From: Bacteroides caccae
GTDB taxonomy: Bacteria > Bacteroidota > Bacteroidia > Bacteroidales > Bacteroidaceae
Length of the DNA stretch: 64,000 nucleotides
Reading direction: 5' to 3'
Assembly (NCBI RefSeq): GCF_002222615.2
Contig: NZ_CP022412.2
Coordinates: 2,480,001 to 2,544,000, forward strand
Shown here: piece by piece, positions 25,740 to 35,113 of the stretch
Numbering within the stretch: the first letter of the stretch is position 1
How the letters are laid out: every line of letters begins with the position of its first letter
Notes under the pieces: generated by a model
Databases searched by the model: none
The model's input: only the letters and a program-made list of their open reading frames with translations
What the model was told of the DNA's origin: nothing
Program-made: the position numbers and the translations under genes

Positions 25740-27515
25740 TTATTTGTAGATAGGACCGTAGGTTGCACAAGCTCTATAGTCTGCTCCTTCTTTATCCATA
25801 CCGAAGGCATTCCATGCAGCCGGGCGGAACATTTCGTCTTCTTCTACATTGTGCATGCATACCGGAATTCGAAGCATCGAAGCAAGAGTAATCAGGTCTT
25901 GACCAATGTGACCGTAGCTGATTGCTCCATGGTTGGCTCCCCAGTTATTCATTACAGAATACACATCCTTGAAAGCCGGTTTGTCGCATAAACGGGGAAC
26001 AAACCAAGTAGTAGGCCATGTAGGATCTGTACGCATATTCAGTTTTTGGTGGATTTCCGGGTCGATCTCGACAGTCCAACCTTCTGCAATTTGAAGAACG
26101 GGACCGAGGCCTTTAATTAGGTTCAGACGCATCATAGTTACAGGCATACCACCTTTTGACAAGAAATTAGATGAAAAACCGCCGCCACGGAAGTAATCAC
26201 GGTCTGCCGGATACCAGGTCGTTGCTTTAAGGCAGTTTTCTACATCTGCGTCAGTCAGGTTCCAAGGTTCTTTCATTACCGGATTTCCTTCTGCATCCAA
26301 TGATTGTCCCGAACCGTCTAGCGTTGTTGCTCCGGAGTTGATAAGGTGGATAATACCGTTGGCGGCCAGCCCTGTCAGTTCTTTGCCGGTTACACGTTTC
26401 ACAGCTTCGGGGCTCCAGTAAGTACGTACATCAGAGAATATTTGAGCACGGTTGGTCAGTAAGTGTCCGAACAGCATTGCCACACCGTTGCAGGCATCGT
26501 TCTCGGTAGCTACCACGAATGCTTCGCGGATACCGTTCCAGTCGAAGGAAGTATTCAGCAGAGCTTCGGGATAGTCGCCATTAGGATAGAAGTCAGTCCA
26601 TTGGCGTTGTCCTTGGAAACCGGCTGCAATAGCATTGTGGCCTAATGCTTCTTCTTTGAAGCCCATTTCTTTCAGTTTAGGATTACCGGTCATCAGGTCG
26701 CGCATGATAATCATCATCTTCACGATAAATTCCCAGTCTTTATCTTTCTCTTCGCGGTTTTTACGTTTTTCGGGACGATTTTTGAAGTCATCGCCTTCGT
26801 TTACTTTGCAATGCTTTTCTGTCCATGCCATTGCTTTTTCATATTCTTCGTGGTCATAGATACCTTCTTCCATGCGGCGGATGATTTCTGTCAGGTCGAC
26901 AGACTCATTACGCATTCCCAGGTATTCCTGGAAGAAATCAGGATTAACGATAGAACCGGCAATACCCATAGATACGCTACCCATTGACAGGTAAGATTTT
27001 CCTCTCATTGTAGCTACTGCCTGTGCGGCGCGTGCAAAACGAAGAATTTTTTCCGCTACATCTTCGGGAATGCTGTTATCGTCCAAATCCTGTACGTCAT
27101 GTCCATAAATGCCGAATGCAGGAAGTCCTTTTTGTGCGTGTCCTGCCAATACTGCTGCAAGATATACTGCTCCCGGACGCTCTGTTCCATTGAATCCCCA
27201 TACAGCTTTCGGGTAATGAGGGTTCATATCCATAGTTTCCGCACCGTAGCACCAGCAAGAAGTTACGGTAATAGTAGAACCTACACCTTCTCTTTCGAAC
27301 TTTTCAGCACAGGCTGCACTTTCAGCAACACGGCCGATAGTGCTATCGGCAATCACGCATTCCACAGGGCTTCCGTCACCGTTTTTCAGATTACTGCTAA
27401 TTAATTCGGCTACTGCTTTAGCCAAGTTCATTGTCTTTTCTTCAAGGCTTTCACGAACGCCACCCTGGCGACCGTCGATAGTGGGACGAATCCCGATTTT
27501 CGGATACTTTTTCAT
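25740..27515 (-). CDS. fucI: L-fucose isomerase
   Basis: 591 residues, the usual length for FucI. Typical parts are [20 protein letters not shown] at the start, the region with [17 protein letters not shown], and the C-terminal [20 protein letters not shown]. It converts L-fucose to L-fuculose, using a manganese ion. It follows fucR by about 70 bp, and a tandem operator-like repeat (27548-27567) lies in that gap, so its expression is probably controlled by FucR and L-fucose. Confidence 0.96.
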   Translation of the reverse strand: MKKYPKIGIRPTIDGRQGGVRESLEEKTMNLAKAVAELISSNLKNGDGSPVECVIADSTIGRVAESAACAEKFEREGVGSTITVTSCWCYGAETMDMNPHYPKAVWGFNGTERPGAVYLAAVLAGHAQKGLPAFGIYGHDVQDLDDNSIPEDVAEKILRFARAAQAVATMRGKSYLSMGSVSMGIAGSIVNPDFFQEYLGMRNESVDLTEIIRRMEEGIYDHEEYEKAMAWTEKHCKVNEGDDFKNRPEKRKNREEKDKDWEFIVKMMIIMRDLMTGNPKLKEMGFKEEALGHNAIAAGFQGQRQWTDFYPNGDYPEALLNTSFDWNGIREAFVVATENDACNGVAMLFGHLLTNRAQIFSDVRTYWSPEAVKRVTGKELTGLAANGIIHLINSGATTLDGSGQSLDAEGNPVMKEPWNLTDADVENCLKATTWYPADRDYFRGGGFSSNFLSKGGMPVTMMRLNLIKGLGPVLQIAEGWTVEIDPEIHQKLNMRTDPTWPTTWFVPRLCDKPAFKDVYSVMNNWGANHGAISYGHIGQDLITLASMLRIPVCMHNVEEDEMFRPAAWNAFGMDKEGADYRACATYGPIYK

Positions 27516-27547
27516 GGTTTCTTAATTTTTTTATTTAGTAAATAACA

Positions 27548-27567
27548 TCTGTGCTGAGCTGTGCTGA
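27548..27567 (-). promoter_or_regulatory. Candidate FucR operator before fucI
   Basis: On the minus strand two 10-bp direct repeats, TCAGCACAGC TCAGCACAGA, lie 33 bp upstream of the fucI start. The same arrangement precedes fucR at 28599-28618. The 10-bp period places both repeats on one face of the helix. Confidence 0.65.
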
Positions 27568-27584
27568 TTGTGCGGCAAAAAAAA

Positions 27585-28580
27585 TCAGAGTGACTTTCGA
27601 AGTCGCACTTCAGTAGGCATGTACTTTTGTATCGGGACATTGTTGAGTACGAAGTTTGCCGCTTCATTTCCCACCATTTCCCAGTCAATACTTAATGAAG
27701 TAATTCCTTCGTCGATGACCTCGTATGAAGGAATATCATTATATGCTAACAGACCGAAATCTTTTCCGCATTTCAGTCCTGCCAATCTTCCTTGTTTTAC
27801 TACCTTTACTACATCTTGCTGTTTGATAGCAATGTATACAGTCCCTTTGCGGACCGTCAGGTTCTCGATATCTTCCTGTATTTCATGCAAGAAGCCTTCT
27901 TTTTCACAGAAACGTGTGAAATACTCCTTACTACTCTGAGGGTGTTTCAAACCTTTAGAAAACAGGAAAACGATTTGAAGATATTTCTGCATTCTTTCTT
28001 TTAGTGTAAATAATGCTAGATAGAATGAATCATCGAAATCCTGACAGATATACGAGTATTTATCTTTCTCAAATTTTCCGAAATCAAGGAGTAATAACCT
28101 GGAAGGATTGATTTTATTCAGAGCTGTGCTGAACTTTTCGTTATCGAAGTTCATCACTATATATTTTTTATACTTCCCTATGGATTCACGGATGATAGTA
28201 TTGAAAAGCCGTTCATTGTATTGGTGGAATAACAAGTCTACTTTATAGTTGATAGGCAAATGTTTTATGAAACTATTGTATAAGGCCTCTTTGAAAGGAG
28301 TATATTCGTCAAGTAATAATAGAATATTGGTTACCTGACTGGTCACATAGTATCCTTTTCCCGGTGTAGAGTCTATCAGACCCCGTTCGCGTAAATCCAG
28401 AAAGGCCTTAAAAACAGTATCCCGTGATACTCCATATTGTGCACTTAACTGATTGATAGAAGGCAAGGAATCTCCCTCACGAAATTCTTTCATGGAGATT
28501 GCCTGGCTGAGCGTGTCTGCCAATTGTGTGACTTTGCTCGAGTGTTGGCCGAATGTTGCTTTCTTATCAGTTCGTCTCAT
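27585..28580 (-). CDS. fucR: Fucose operon regulator, GntR family
   Basis: 331 residues. An N-terminal winged helix of the GntR type (LPSINQLSAQYGVSRDTVFK, then AFLDLRERGLI) is joined to a C-terminal periplasmic-binding-like effector domain (LLAYNDIPSYEVIDEGITSL). The position at the head of the fuc genes matches FucR of B. thetaiotaomicron, a repressor released by L-fucose (established there). A tandem repeat found before both fucR and fucI is the expected binding site, so autoregulation is likely. Confidence 0.9.
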   Translation of the reverse strand: MRRTDKKATFGQHSSKVTQLADTLSQAISMKEFREGDSLPSINQLSAQYGVSRDTVFKAFLDLRERGLIDSTPGKGYYVTSQVTNILLLLDEYTPFKEALYNSFIKHLPINYKVDLLFHQYNERLFNTIIRESIGKYKKYIVMNFDNEKFSTALNKINPSRLLLLDFGKFEKDKYSYICQDFDDSFYLALFTLKERMQKYLQIVFLFSKGLKHPQSSKEYFTRFCEKEGFLHEIQEDIENLTVRKGTVYIAIKQQDVVKVVKQGRLAGLKCGKDFGLLAYNDIPSYEVIDEGITSLSIDWEMVGNEAANFVLNNVPIQKYMPTEVRLRKSL

Positions 28581-28598
28581 CCTTATTAATTATTGATA

Positions 28599-28618
28599 AC
28601 TGTGCTGAACTATGCTGA
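28599..28618 (-). promoter_or_regulatory. Candidate FucR operator before fucR
   Basis: Minus strand TCAGCATAGT TCAGCACAGT, a 10-bp tandem repeat 18 bp upstream of the fucR start. A -7-like TTTCTTTG (28620-28627) adjoins it, so a bound repressor would cover the transcription start. Confidence 0.65.
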
Positions 28619-28766
28619 TGCAAAGAAAGGAATTTTATTCTAAATAGGAGAAATAATTTACTATGTTTTATAGCATAAAGAGGATAATTTCACATGACGT
28701 AACATAGAATTTGCTATTTGTAGATTATCAGGTCTCTGTATAAAACCTCAGTTTCTCTCGTGTTGG

Positions 28767-28803
28767 AACAAAAAAATCCCCTCCGGCGAACCGGAGAGGA
28801 TTT
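28767..28803 (-). terminator. Terminator of rpsP
   Basis: Minus-strand hairpin with 13-bp arms (28774-28786 and 28791-28803), one wobble pair, tetraloop TTCG, followed by a run of seven T. A regular strong intrinsic terminator 39 bp past the rpsP stop. Confidence 0.9.
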
Positions 28804-28841
28804 ATAGCTTTTCCTTGTTTCTTGTTCGGAATCTGCCGAAT

Positions 28842-29393
28842 TTATTCAGCAGCAGCTTCTGTTGCAGGAGCTTCTTCTGCCGGAGCAGCAGTTTCTTCTA
28901 CAGGTGCTTCAGCAGCAGCTTTTTCAGCAGCTTCAGCAGCTTTCTTTTCAGCGAGTGCTTTTGCTTTCACTTCGTTGATTTTCTTTTCTGCTTCCAGGCG
29001 TGCTTTGGCTTCAGCTTTCTTAGCTTCATCTTGTTTAGCTTTCAAAGTAGCCAGACCTGACTGTTTGTTGCTTTTCCAAGCTTCGAATTTAGCTTCTGCT
29101 TCTGCTTCTCCAAATGCACCTTTTGCTACACCGCCAAGAAGATGTTTCTTCATGTATACACCTTCGCGAGAAAGGATGTTACGTACAGTGTCACTTGGTT
29201 GTGCACCTTTCAGTACCCAAGCCAATGCAGCGTCGAAATTCAAATCTACTGTAGCAGGATTGGTGTTAGGGTTGTAAGTACCAATCTTCTCAATAAATTT
29301 ACCATCACGTGGTGCTCTGCTGTCTGCAATTACAATTGAATAGAACGCGTAACTTTTACGTCCGTGTCTCTGCAATCTGATTCTAGTTGCCAT
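28842..29393 (-). CDS. rpsP: 30S ribosomal protein S16 with long C-terminal tail
   Basis: 183 residues, about twice the usual 80-90. The core ([18 protein letters not shown] to about residue 90, with [20 protein letters not shown]) is normal S16. The rest is a helical, Ala/Glu/Lys-rich extension ending [15 protein letters not shown]. Such tails occur in Bacteroidetes S16; their job is unknown. S16 helps assemble the 30S subunit. Unlike many bacteria, rimM and trmD are not beside it. Its promoter is -33 TTTG 29481-29484 and -7 TATCTTTG 29454-29461. Confidence 0.95.
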   Translation of the reverse strand: MATRIRLQRHGRKSYAFYSIVIADSRAPRDGKFIEKIGTYNPNTNPATVDLNFDAALAWVLKGAQPSDTVRNILSREGVYMKKHLLGGVAKGAFGEAEAEAKFEAWKSNKQSGLATLKAKQDEAKKAEAKARLEAEKKINEVKAKALAEKKAAEAAEKAAAEAPVEETAAPAEEAPATEAAAE

Positions 29394-29453
29394 TTTTAAT
29401 AATTGTTTTTAATTAATGATTTGAATTATGCTACTAACTCGTAATAGCGGGCG

Positions 29454-29484
29454 CAAAGATACGGCTTTTCTTTTGATTGACAAA
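29454..29484 (-). promoter_or_regulatory. Promoter of rpsP
   Basis: Minus strand TTTG (29481-29484), 19 bp, TATCTTTG (29454-29461): a perfect Bacteroides consensus, fitting a highly expressed ribosomal gene. Confidence 0.8.
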
Positions 29485-29502
29485 TATTTCTGTTCTTTTT
29501 CT

Positions 29503-30804
29503 TTATGAATACCGTTTCGGATAACGGAATAAGATAGCGAGCAGGGCGCAAGCTCCCATTGTAAACGGATAATAAAGATTGCCGATGATACTGATAGGAG
29601 AGATATTGGCTAATCCGGCAGCAATCAGCATTTGTGCCCCGTATGGGATAATTCCTTGTATCAGACAGGAGAAAGTGTCGAGGATACTTGCAGTCTTTCG
29701 CCGGTCAAGGTGGAATTTCTGCGCAATGTCTTTGGCTATCGGTCCTGTTGTAATGATGGCTATTGTGTTGTTGGCGGTACATAAGTTGGCGATACTTACT
29801 AAAGCGGCAATACTTAGTTCCGCTCCCCGCTTTCCGTTGACGTGGAGGGTTAGTTTCCGGATAATAAAGTTAATACCACCATTGTAGCGGATTGTTTCAA
29901 GCATTCCTCCGGCCAGTAAAGTAATGATTATCAGTTCGCCCATGCCCGTAATGCCTGTTCCCATAGCTCCGAACCAGTCGAACACATCAAAACTTCCGGT
30001 AGTAATACCGATAATACCACTTGTCAGGATACCTATGATTAATACGAGCATAACGTTCATTCCGGCAACGGCTGTTCCCAATACTATTATATAAGGTATA
30101 ACTTTTATCCATTCGATAGTCTGTACTTGGGTGGGAGCAGTGATGGACAATCCCTGGAAAATATAAATACCCAGCACGATAATAGCTGCCGGGACGACAA
30201 TCAGGGAATTTACCCTGAACTTATCACGCATCACACATTCCTGAGTTTTTGTTGAGGCGATTGTAGTGTCGGAGATAAACGATAAATTATCTCCGAAAAA
30301 AGACCCTCCGACAACAACTGCCACCATGAATGGGAGAGCAATCTCTGTCTTTTCGGCTAGTCCTACGGCAACAGGAGTGAGGGCAACGATTGTTCCTACA
30401 CTGGTTCCTATGGATAGGGAGATGAAGCAGGCGGCTATAAATATTCCTGCTAGCAGCAGATTGTCGGGAAGAATATGCAGAGTCAGGTTGACGGTGGCAT
30501 CAATAGCACCCATTTGTTTGGCACTTTGCGCAAAGGCACCGGCGAGAATGAATATCCATATCATCAGGAGGATATTCTTATTGGCAGCTCCTACGGAGAA
30601 TTGGTAAATCCGCTGGTCCAGTTTCAAGCCGCGCGTGATAGCAATCGCGTAGCAGGAAGAAACAAGAAAAGCGACAGTGATAGGTACCTTGTAGAAGTCG
30701 TTGACGAGAATGGAAGTTACCAGATAGAGGCAGAGGAACACGAACAATGGACTTAATGCCCACCAGCTACCGGAACGGTCGTTATGTATTTTTTCTTCGG
30801 TCAT
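29503..30804 (-). CDS. NhaC-type Na+/H+ antiporter
   Basis: 433 residues from ATG 30804; the longer frame starts inside the upstream -7 box (TATCTTTG, 30835-30842 minus). About eleven transmembrane helices. The NhaC/SLC-like core is seen in SIGTSVGTIVALTPVAVGLA, VVGGSFFGDNLSFISDTTIA and the second half LCTANNTIAIITTGPIA. It probably exchanges sodium for protons or a solute. Monocistronic, divergent from the RND operon. Confidence 0.85.
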   Translation of the reverse strand: MTEEKIHNDRSGSWWALSPLFVFLCLYLVTSILVNDFYKVPITVAFLVSSCYAIAITRGLKLDQRIYQFSVGAANKNILLMIWIFILAGAFAQSAKQMGAIDATVNLTLHILPDNLLLAGIFIAACFISLSIGTSVGTIVALTPVAVGLAEKTEIALPFMVAVVVGGSFFGDNLSFISDTTIASTKTQECVMRDKFRVNSLIVVPAAIIVLGIYIFQGLSITAPTQVQTIEWIKVIPYIIVLGTAVAGMNVMLVLIIGILTSGIIGITTGSFDVFDWFGAMGTGITGMGELIIITLLAGGMLETIRYNGGINFIIRKLTLHVNGKRGAELSIAALVSIANLCTANNTIAIITTGPIAKDIAQKFHLDRRKTASILDTFSCLIQGIIPYGAQMLIAAGLANISPISIIGNLYYPFTMGACALLAILFRYPKRYS

Positions 30805-30999
30805 AAATGAGATTAGTAATATTTGTTTGAGCTGCAAAGATAGTAAGGAAACACATAAGTAGTATAAAAGGCTCAGATTTTCATCTTTTCTTTTTCCGTT
30901 TGAGCCTTTCCTTTTTCGGTTTCGGAAATTTAAAGTTGGGCGCTTTTCTTTGTTTCCTCTATTTTCGTACCGTTGATAATATAACTAATGTAGAATAGA

Positions 31000-32070
31000 A
31001 TGACAACGACTAATTATTCAATGTGTATGCTTTTTATCTGCCTGTTTGCATCGTGCGGAACAGGAGAAAAGAGGACTGATGAATCAATACGGATAAAAGT
31101 GGCAGAAGTAGAAATGTCGGTTCCTTCCTCGGAACGTGAGTTTTCGTTTATTTCGAAACCATTCAAGGAGACGGAACTATCTTTTCGGGTAGGCGGTCCT
31201 ATTGACCGTTTTGAGGTATATGCCGGTAACTATTATCAGCGTGGGGATATCATTGCTGAAATAGACTCTCGTGATTTCCGTATCCGTAAAGAACGTGCAG
31301 AGGCTATCTATAATCAGGCAAAAGCGGAATTTGAACGGATAAGAGTGTTGTATGAGAAAAATAATTTATCTGCCAGCGCTTATGAAAAAGCACGTGCGGA
31401 TTATACTTCTGCTAAGACTGCTTTTGAGACAGCGACAAATGAGTTACATGATACGCAGTTGATTGCACCTTTTGACGGATATGTCGGGGAAGTGTATATC
31501 GAGAAATATCAGGATGTGAAAGCGACTCAACCTGTCATCTCCTTTATTGATATTACTCAATTAAAGATAGAAGCTTATGTCACACAGGATATTGCACTTC
31601 AGGCCGGAGAAATCAAAGAAGTAAGTGTGCGCTTTGATATAGGTTCTGATGTTGTATATCCGGCGAAAGTGGTAGAAATTTCCAAAAGTACTACCCGGAA
31701 TAACCTGTCTTTCCTGATGACGGCATTATTACCCAATAAACAGGGTGAATGGCCGGCGGGCGTTTCCGGAAAGGTTTTGCTTGATCTTCCTTCTTCTTCA
31801 ACGACATCCATGATAACCATACCGCAAACTGCTCTCAATCATCGTCCTACTGAAGGAGATTATGTCTGGACGGTAGATAATGCTGCCGGAAAAGTCTCGA
31901 AAAGAAAGATTGTTTTAGGTGAATTACTTCCGAATGGGAAAGTGGAAGTGAAAGGTGGATTACAGGCTGGAGAAACGGTAGCTGTCAGTAAATTGCGTTT
32001 CCTTTCAGAAGGAACATCTGTAGAAATCATGGCTCAGAAACAAGGAATGCCGGTCACTGCTCAAAAGTAA
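31000..32070 (+). CDS. RND efflux periplasmic adaptor (membrane fusion protein)
   Basis: 356 residues, lipoprotein (LFICLFASC). After the lipobox come beta-barrel, lipoyl and alpha-hairpin domains of an RND adaptor: SFRVGGPIDRFEVYAGNYY, AEIDSRDFRIRKERAEAIY, the hairpin NQAKAEFERIRVLYEKNNLS, and LIAPFDGYVGEVYIEKYQDV. It bridges the inner-membrane pump and the outer-membrane channel. First gene of a three-gene operon, 10 bp before the pump. Confidence 0.92.
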   Translation: MTTTNYSMCMLFICLFASCGTGEKRTDESIRIKVAEVEMSVPSSEREFSFISKPFKETELSFRVGGPIDRFEVYAGNYYQRGDIIAEIDSRDFRIRKERAEAIYNQAKAEFERIRVLYEKNNLSASAYEKARADYTSAKTAFETATNELHDTQLIAPFDGYVGEVYIEKYQDVKATQPVISFIDITQLKIEAYVTQDIALQAGEIKEVSVRFDIGSDVVYPAKVVEISKSTTRNNLSFLMTALLPNKQGEWPAGVSGKVLLDLPSSSTTSMITIPQTALNHRPTEGDYVWTVDNAAGKVSKRKIVLGELLPNGKVEVKGGLQAGETVAVSKLRFLSEGTSVEIMAQKQGMPVTAQK

Positions 32071-32080
32071 ATTTGGAAGT

Positions 32081-35000
32081 ATGAAGTTTGTGAAATATTT
32101 CTTGCAGAAAAGGTCGGTGACTATTCTGCTCTTACTATTAGTCTTAGGAGGAGGACTACTTTCCTATGTCAAAATGGGAAAGCTGGAAGATGCTCCGTTC
32201 ACTATAAAACAGGCATTGGTATTAACTCCATATCCGGGTGCTTCTCCTTCCGAGGTACAATCACAAGTGACTGATGTGCTGGAAGAATCTATACAGTCTT
32301 TAGGTGAATTGTATTATCTTAAAACAGAAAACCGGGCAGGACTTTCCAAGATAACGGTTTATGTGAAGAAGGAAATTCGTGCGGATGAAATGCAGCAACT
32401 GTGGGATAAACTCCGTCGGAAGGTTAATGATGTACAATCTAAGCTACCGGCTGACGCAGGTCCGTCCGTAGTAAACGATGACTTTGGCGATGTGTTGGGT
32501 GTCTTTTATGGGTTGACTGGTGAAGGATATTCGTATCGGGAACTGGAAGATCAGGCAAAACTCATTAAAAACGAACTGTTGAAAGTAAAGGACGTAGCCA
32601 AGGTCGAAATTTATGGTGTACAACCTCCGACGATTGATGTTATTCTCACCCCTTCCGTCATGGCGCGAAGCGGTATTACTCCTTCGGATATTTCCCGTGC
32701 TTTCGAGGCCCAAAACAGAGTAGTAGATGCAGGAGGTATTGATGCGGGTGTAAACAGAATACGGATTGAATCTACCGGAAATTTTTATTCTTTGGATGAT
32801 ATCCGGAATTTGACTATCGTATCACGTACGGGAGAGCATTTTCGATTGGCGGATATTGCAGAGATTAAGGAAAGTTATCAGACGCCTCCGAGCAATAAAA
32901 TGCGGATTAATGGGAGTCCCGCGGTGGGTATTGCCATATCTACCGTACCGACTGGGAATGTCGTAAATATGGCGGAAGCTGTAAAAGGTAAAATTGAGCA
33001 ATTTTCGGAGACAATGCCCGAAGGCTTTGAGTTACAGACAATTTACGACCAAGGTTACGAGTCGGCTGTGGCAAATCAAGGTTTTATCTGGAATTTGATA
33101 ATTTCCGTTGTGACGGTAGTTGCCATTCTGTTGTTTTTTATCGGATTCAAAAATGGTATCCTGATAGGTAGTGGTCTGGTCTTTTCCATTTTTGCAACGC
33201 TGATTGTGATGTTGGCTCAAGGGATAGCTTTGCAGCGTATGTCACTGGCTGCAATTATTATTGCAATGGGAATGCTGGTGGATAATGCCATTGTAGTATC
33301 CGATTCGGCATTAGTCAATATGCAACGGGGGATGCGCAAGCGAGTGGCCATAATGCGAGCTTGTTCCTCAACTGCATTACCGTTATTAGCGGCAACAATT
33401 ATCGCAATTTTAACTTTTTTACCTATATATTATTCACCGCATATAACCGGTGAGTTGTTGTCATCCTTAGTTGTAGTTATCGGCGTTTCGCTGATGTTCA
33501 GTTGGGTCTTTGCGCTGACGCAGACTCCTTTCTTCATTCAGGAGTTTGTTCGTCGGCCAAGACCCGACGAACTAAAGGATGCTCTTTTTGAAGGTAAATA
33601 TTATGATAAGTTTCGTGCAGCATTGAGGTGGGTGATTTGTCATCGGTATGCAACAATAGGATGCATGGTTGTGATGATGTTGCTAGCGGCTTGGAGTTTC
33701 AAGTTTATTCCCAAGGTGTTTATGCCGGCGTTGGATAAACAGTACTTCACATTGGATGTATGGTTACCCGAAGGGACAAAAATAGAAGAAACGGACCGTC
33801 AGATAATGGAAATGTCGGAATATATCCGTGGGCAGGAGGAAACGGAAATAGTATCTACTTATATAGGAAGAACTCCGCCACGTTATTACTTGTCTAATGT
33901 ATCTTTTGGACCTCAGTCCAATTATGCACAAATATTGGTAAAATGTAAAACGTCAGAACTTTCCCGTCAGTTGCATACCCGGTTACAAGATTCGATTTCG
34001 CTGAAATATCCCGAACCTCTGATTAAAGTGAATAAGTTTGAATTGAGTCCTTTGACGGAGGCCGTCATTGAAGCCCGTTTTCTTGGCCCGGACCCTGCTG
34101 TACTTGATTCATTGGTGGGACAAGCTATTGAAGTGATGCGACGAAATCCCAAAGTAGCGGATGCACGTAATGAATGGGGAAATATGTCGTTGGTAATTCG
34201 CCCGGTTTATGATCCTGTGAAGGCGGGTGCATTAGGTATCACCAAGGCTTCGATGATGCAGTCAGTGAAATCAATCAATGACGGTCTGCCTGTTGGTATC
34301 TACCGGGATGATGAGAAAAAGGTACCTGTTTTGTTGAAATCAGGTGATGTGGATATTACTGATGTCAATGCATTGGGAGATTTCTCAATTTGGAATGGAG
34401 AAAGATCGGCTCCGCTTTCGCAGGTCACGGAACGAATAGAAAGAGGTTGGGAATTTCCTCAGGTACGGACATATAACCGGCAACTTTCAATGGCTGCCAT
34501 GTGTGGGGTGAAACCGGGCTACACCATGTCCGAGGTACATGGAGAAATACGGAAAGAAATAGAGAAAATCCACTTACCGGAAGGATACACCTTCTTTTGG
34601 GATTCTCAATATAAAGATCAAGGGGAGGCGATGCAGGCTATTGCGAAATATTTTCCGTTGGCATTTCTTGCATTGATAGTCATTTTGGTGGCCTTGTTCG
34701 GCAATTTCCGCGAGCCGGTTATCATTCTTTGCATTCTGCCTTTGTCTTTGATAGGAATTGCTGTTGGTATGTTGCTGACAGGGTTTGATTTTGGATTCTT
34801 TCCGATAGCCGGCTGGTTAGGTTTGCTTGGGATGATAATCAAAAATGTAATTGTGCTGATTGATGAGATAAATGTTCAACATCGGAGTGGAATTGATTTA
34901 TATACATCCATTGTTGAGGCTACTGTTTCCCGAACCCGTCCTGTGTTAATGGCTGCTACAACAACGATTTTCGGTATGGTGCCATTGTTGTTTGATGTTG

Positions 35001-35113
35001 CTTTCGGGGGAATGGCTGTTACTATAATTTTCGGATTGACATTTGCTACGGGATTAACGCTTTTTGTCACCCCCGCCTTATATTCCATGTTTTATAAAGT
35101 AAAAGGAAAATGA
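32081..35113 (+). CDS. RND-family efflux transporter permease
   Basis: 1010 residues, AcrB/HAE1-like. Two repeats of a periplasmic domain and six helices are present. The proton relay Asp is in AMGMLVDNAIVVSDSAL of helix 4; the N-terminus GKLEDAPFTIKQALVLTPYP is the branch of RND pumps widespread in Bacteroidetes. Substrate may be drugs, bile acids, detergents or fatty acids; sequence does not tell. The stop overlaps the start of the TolC gene by four bases (ATGA). Confidence 0.93.
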   Translation: MKFVKYFLQKRSVTILLLLLVLGGGLLSYVKMGKLEDAPFTIKQALVLTPYPGASPSEVQSQVTDVLEESIQSLGELYYLKTENRAGLSKITVYVKKEIRADEMQQLWDKLRRKVNDVQSKLPADAGPSVVNDDFGDVLGVFYGLTGEGYSYRELEDQAKLIKNELLKVKDVAKVEIYGVQPPTIDVILTPSVMARSGITPSDISRAFEAQNRVVDAGGIDAGVNRIRIESTGNFYSLDDIRNLTIVSRTGEHFRLADIAEIKESYQTPPSNKMRINGSPAVGIAISTVPTGNVVNMAEAVKGKIEQFSETMPEGFELQTIYDQGYESAVANQGFIWNLIISVVTVVAILLFFIGFKNGILIGSGLVFSIFATLIVMLAQGIALQRMSLAAIIIAMGMLVDNAIVVSDSALVNMQRGMRKRVAIMRACSSTALPLLAATIIAILTFLPIYYSPHITGELLSSLVVVIGVSLMFSWVFALTQTPFFIQEFVRRPRPDELKDALFEGKYYDKFRAALRWVICHRYATIGCMVVMMLLAAWSFKFIPKVFMPALDKQYFTLDVWLPEGTKIEETDRQIMEMSEYIRGQEETEIVSTYIGRTPPRYYLSNVSFGPQSNYAQILVKCKTSELSRQLHTRLQDSISLKYPEPLIKVNKFELSPLTEAVIEARFLGPDPAVLDSLVGQAIEVMRRNPKVADARNEWGNMSLVIRPVYDPVKAGALGITKASMMQSVKSINDGLPVGIYRDDEKKVPVLLKSGDVDITDVNALGDFSIWNGERSAPLSQVTERIERGWEFPQVRTYNRQLSMAAMCGVKPGYTMSEVHGEIRKEIEKIHLPEGYTFFWDSQYKDQGEAMQAIAKYFPLAFLALIVILVALFGNFREPVIILCILPLSLIGIAVGMLLTGFDFGFFPIAGWLGLLGMIIKNVIVLIDEINVQHRSGIDLYTSIVEATVSRTRPVLMAATTTIFGMVPLLFDVAFGGMAVTIIFGLTFATGLTLFVTPALYSMFYKVKGK

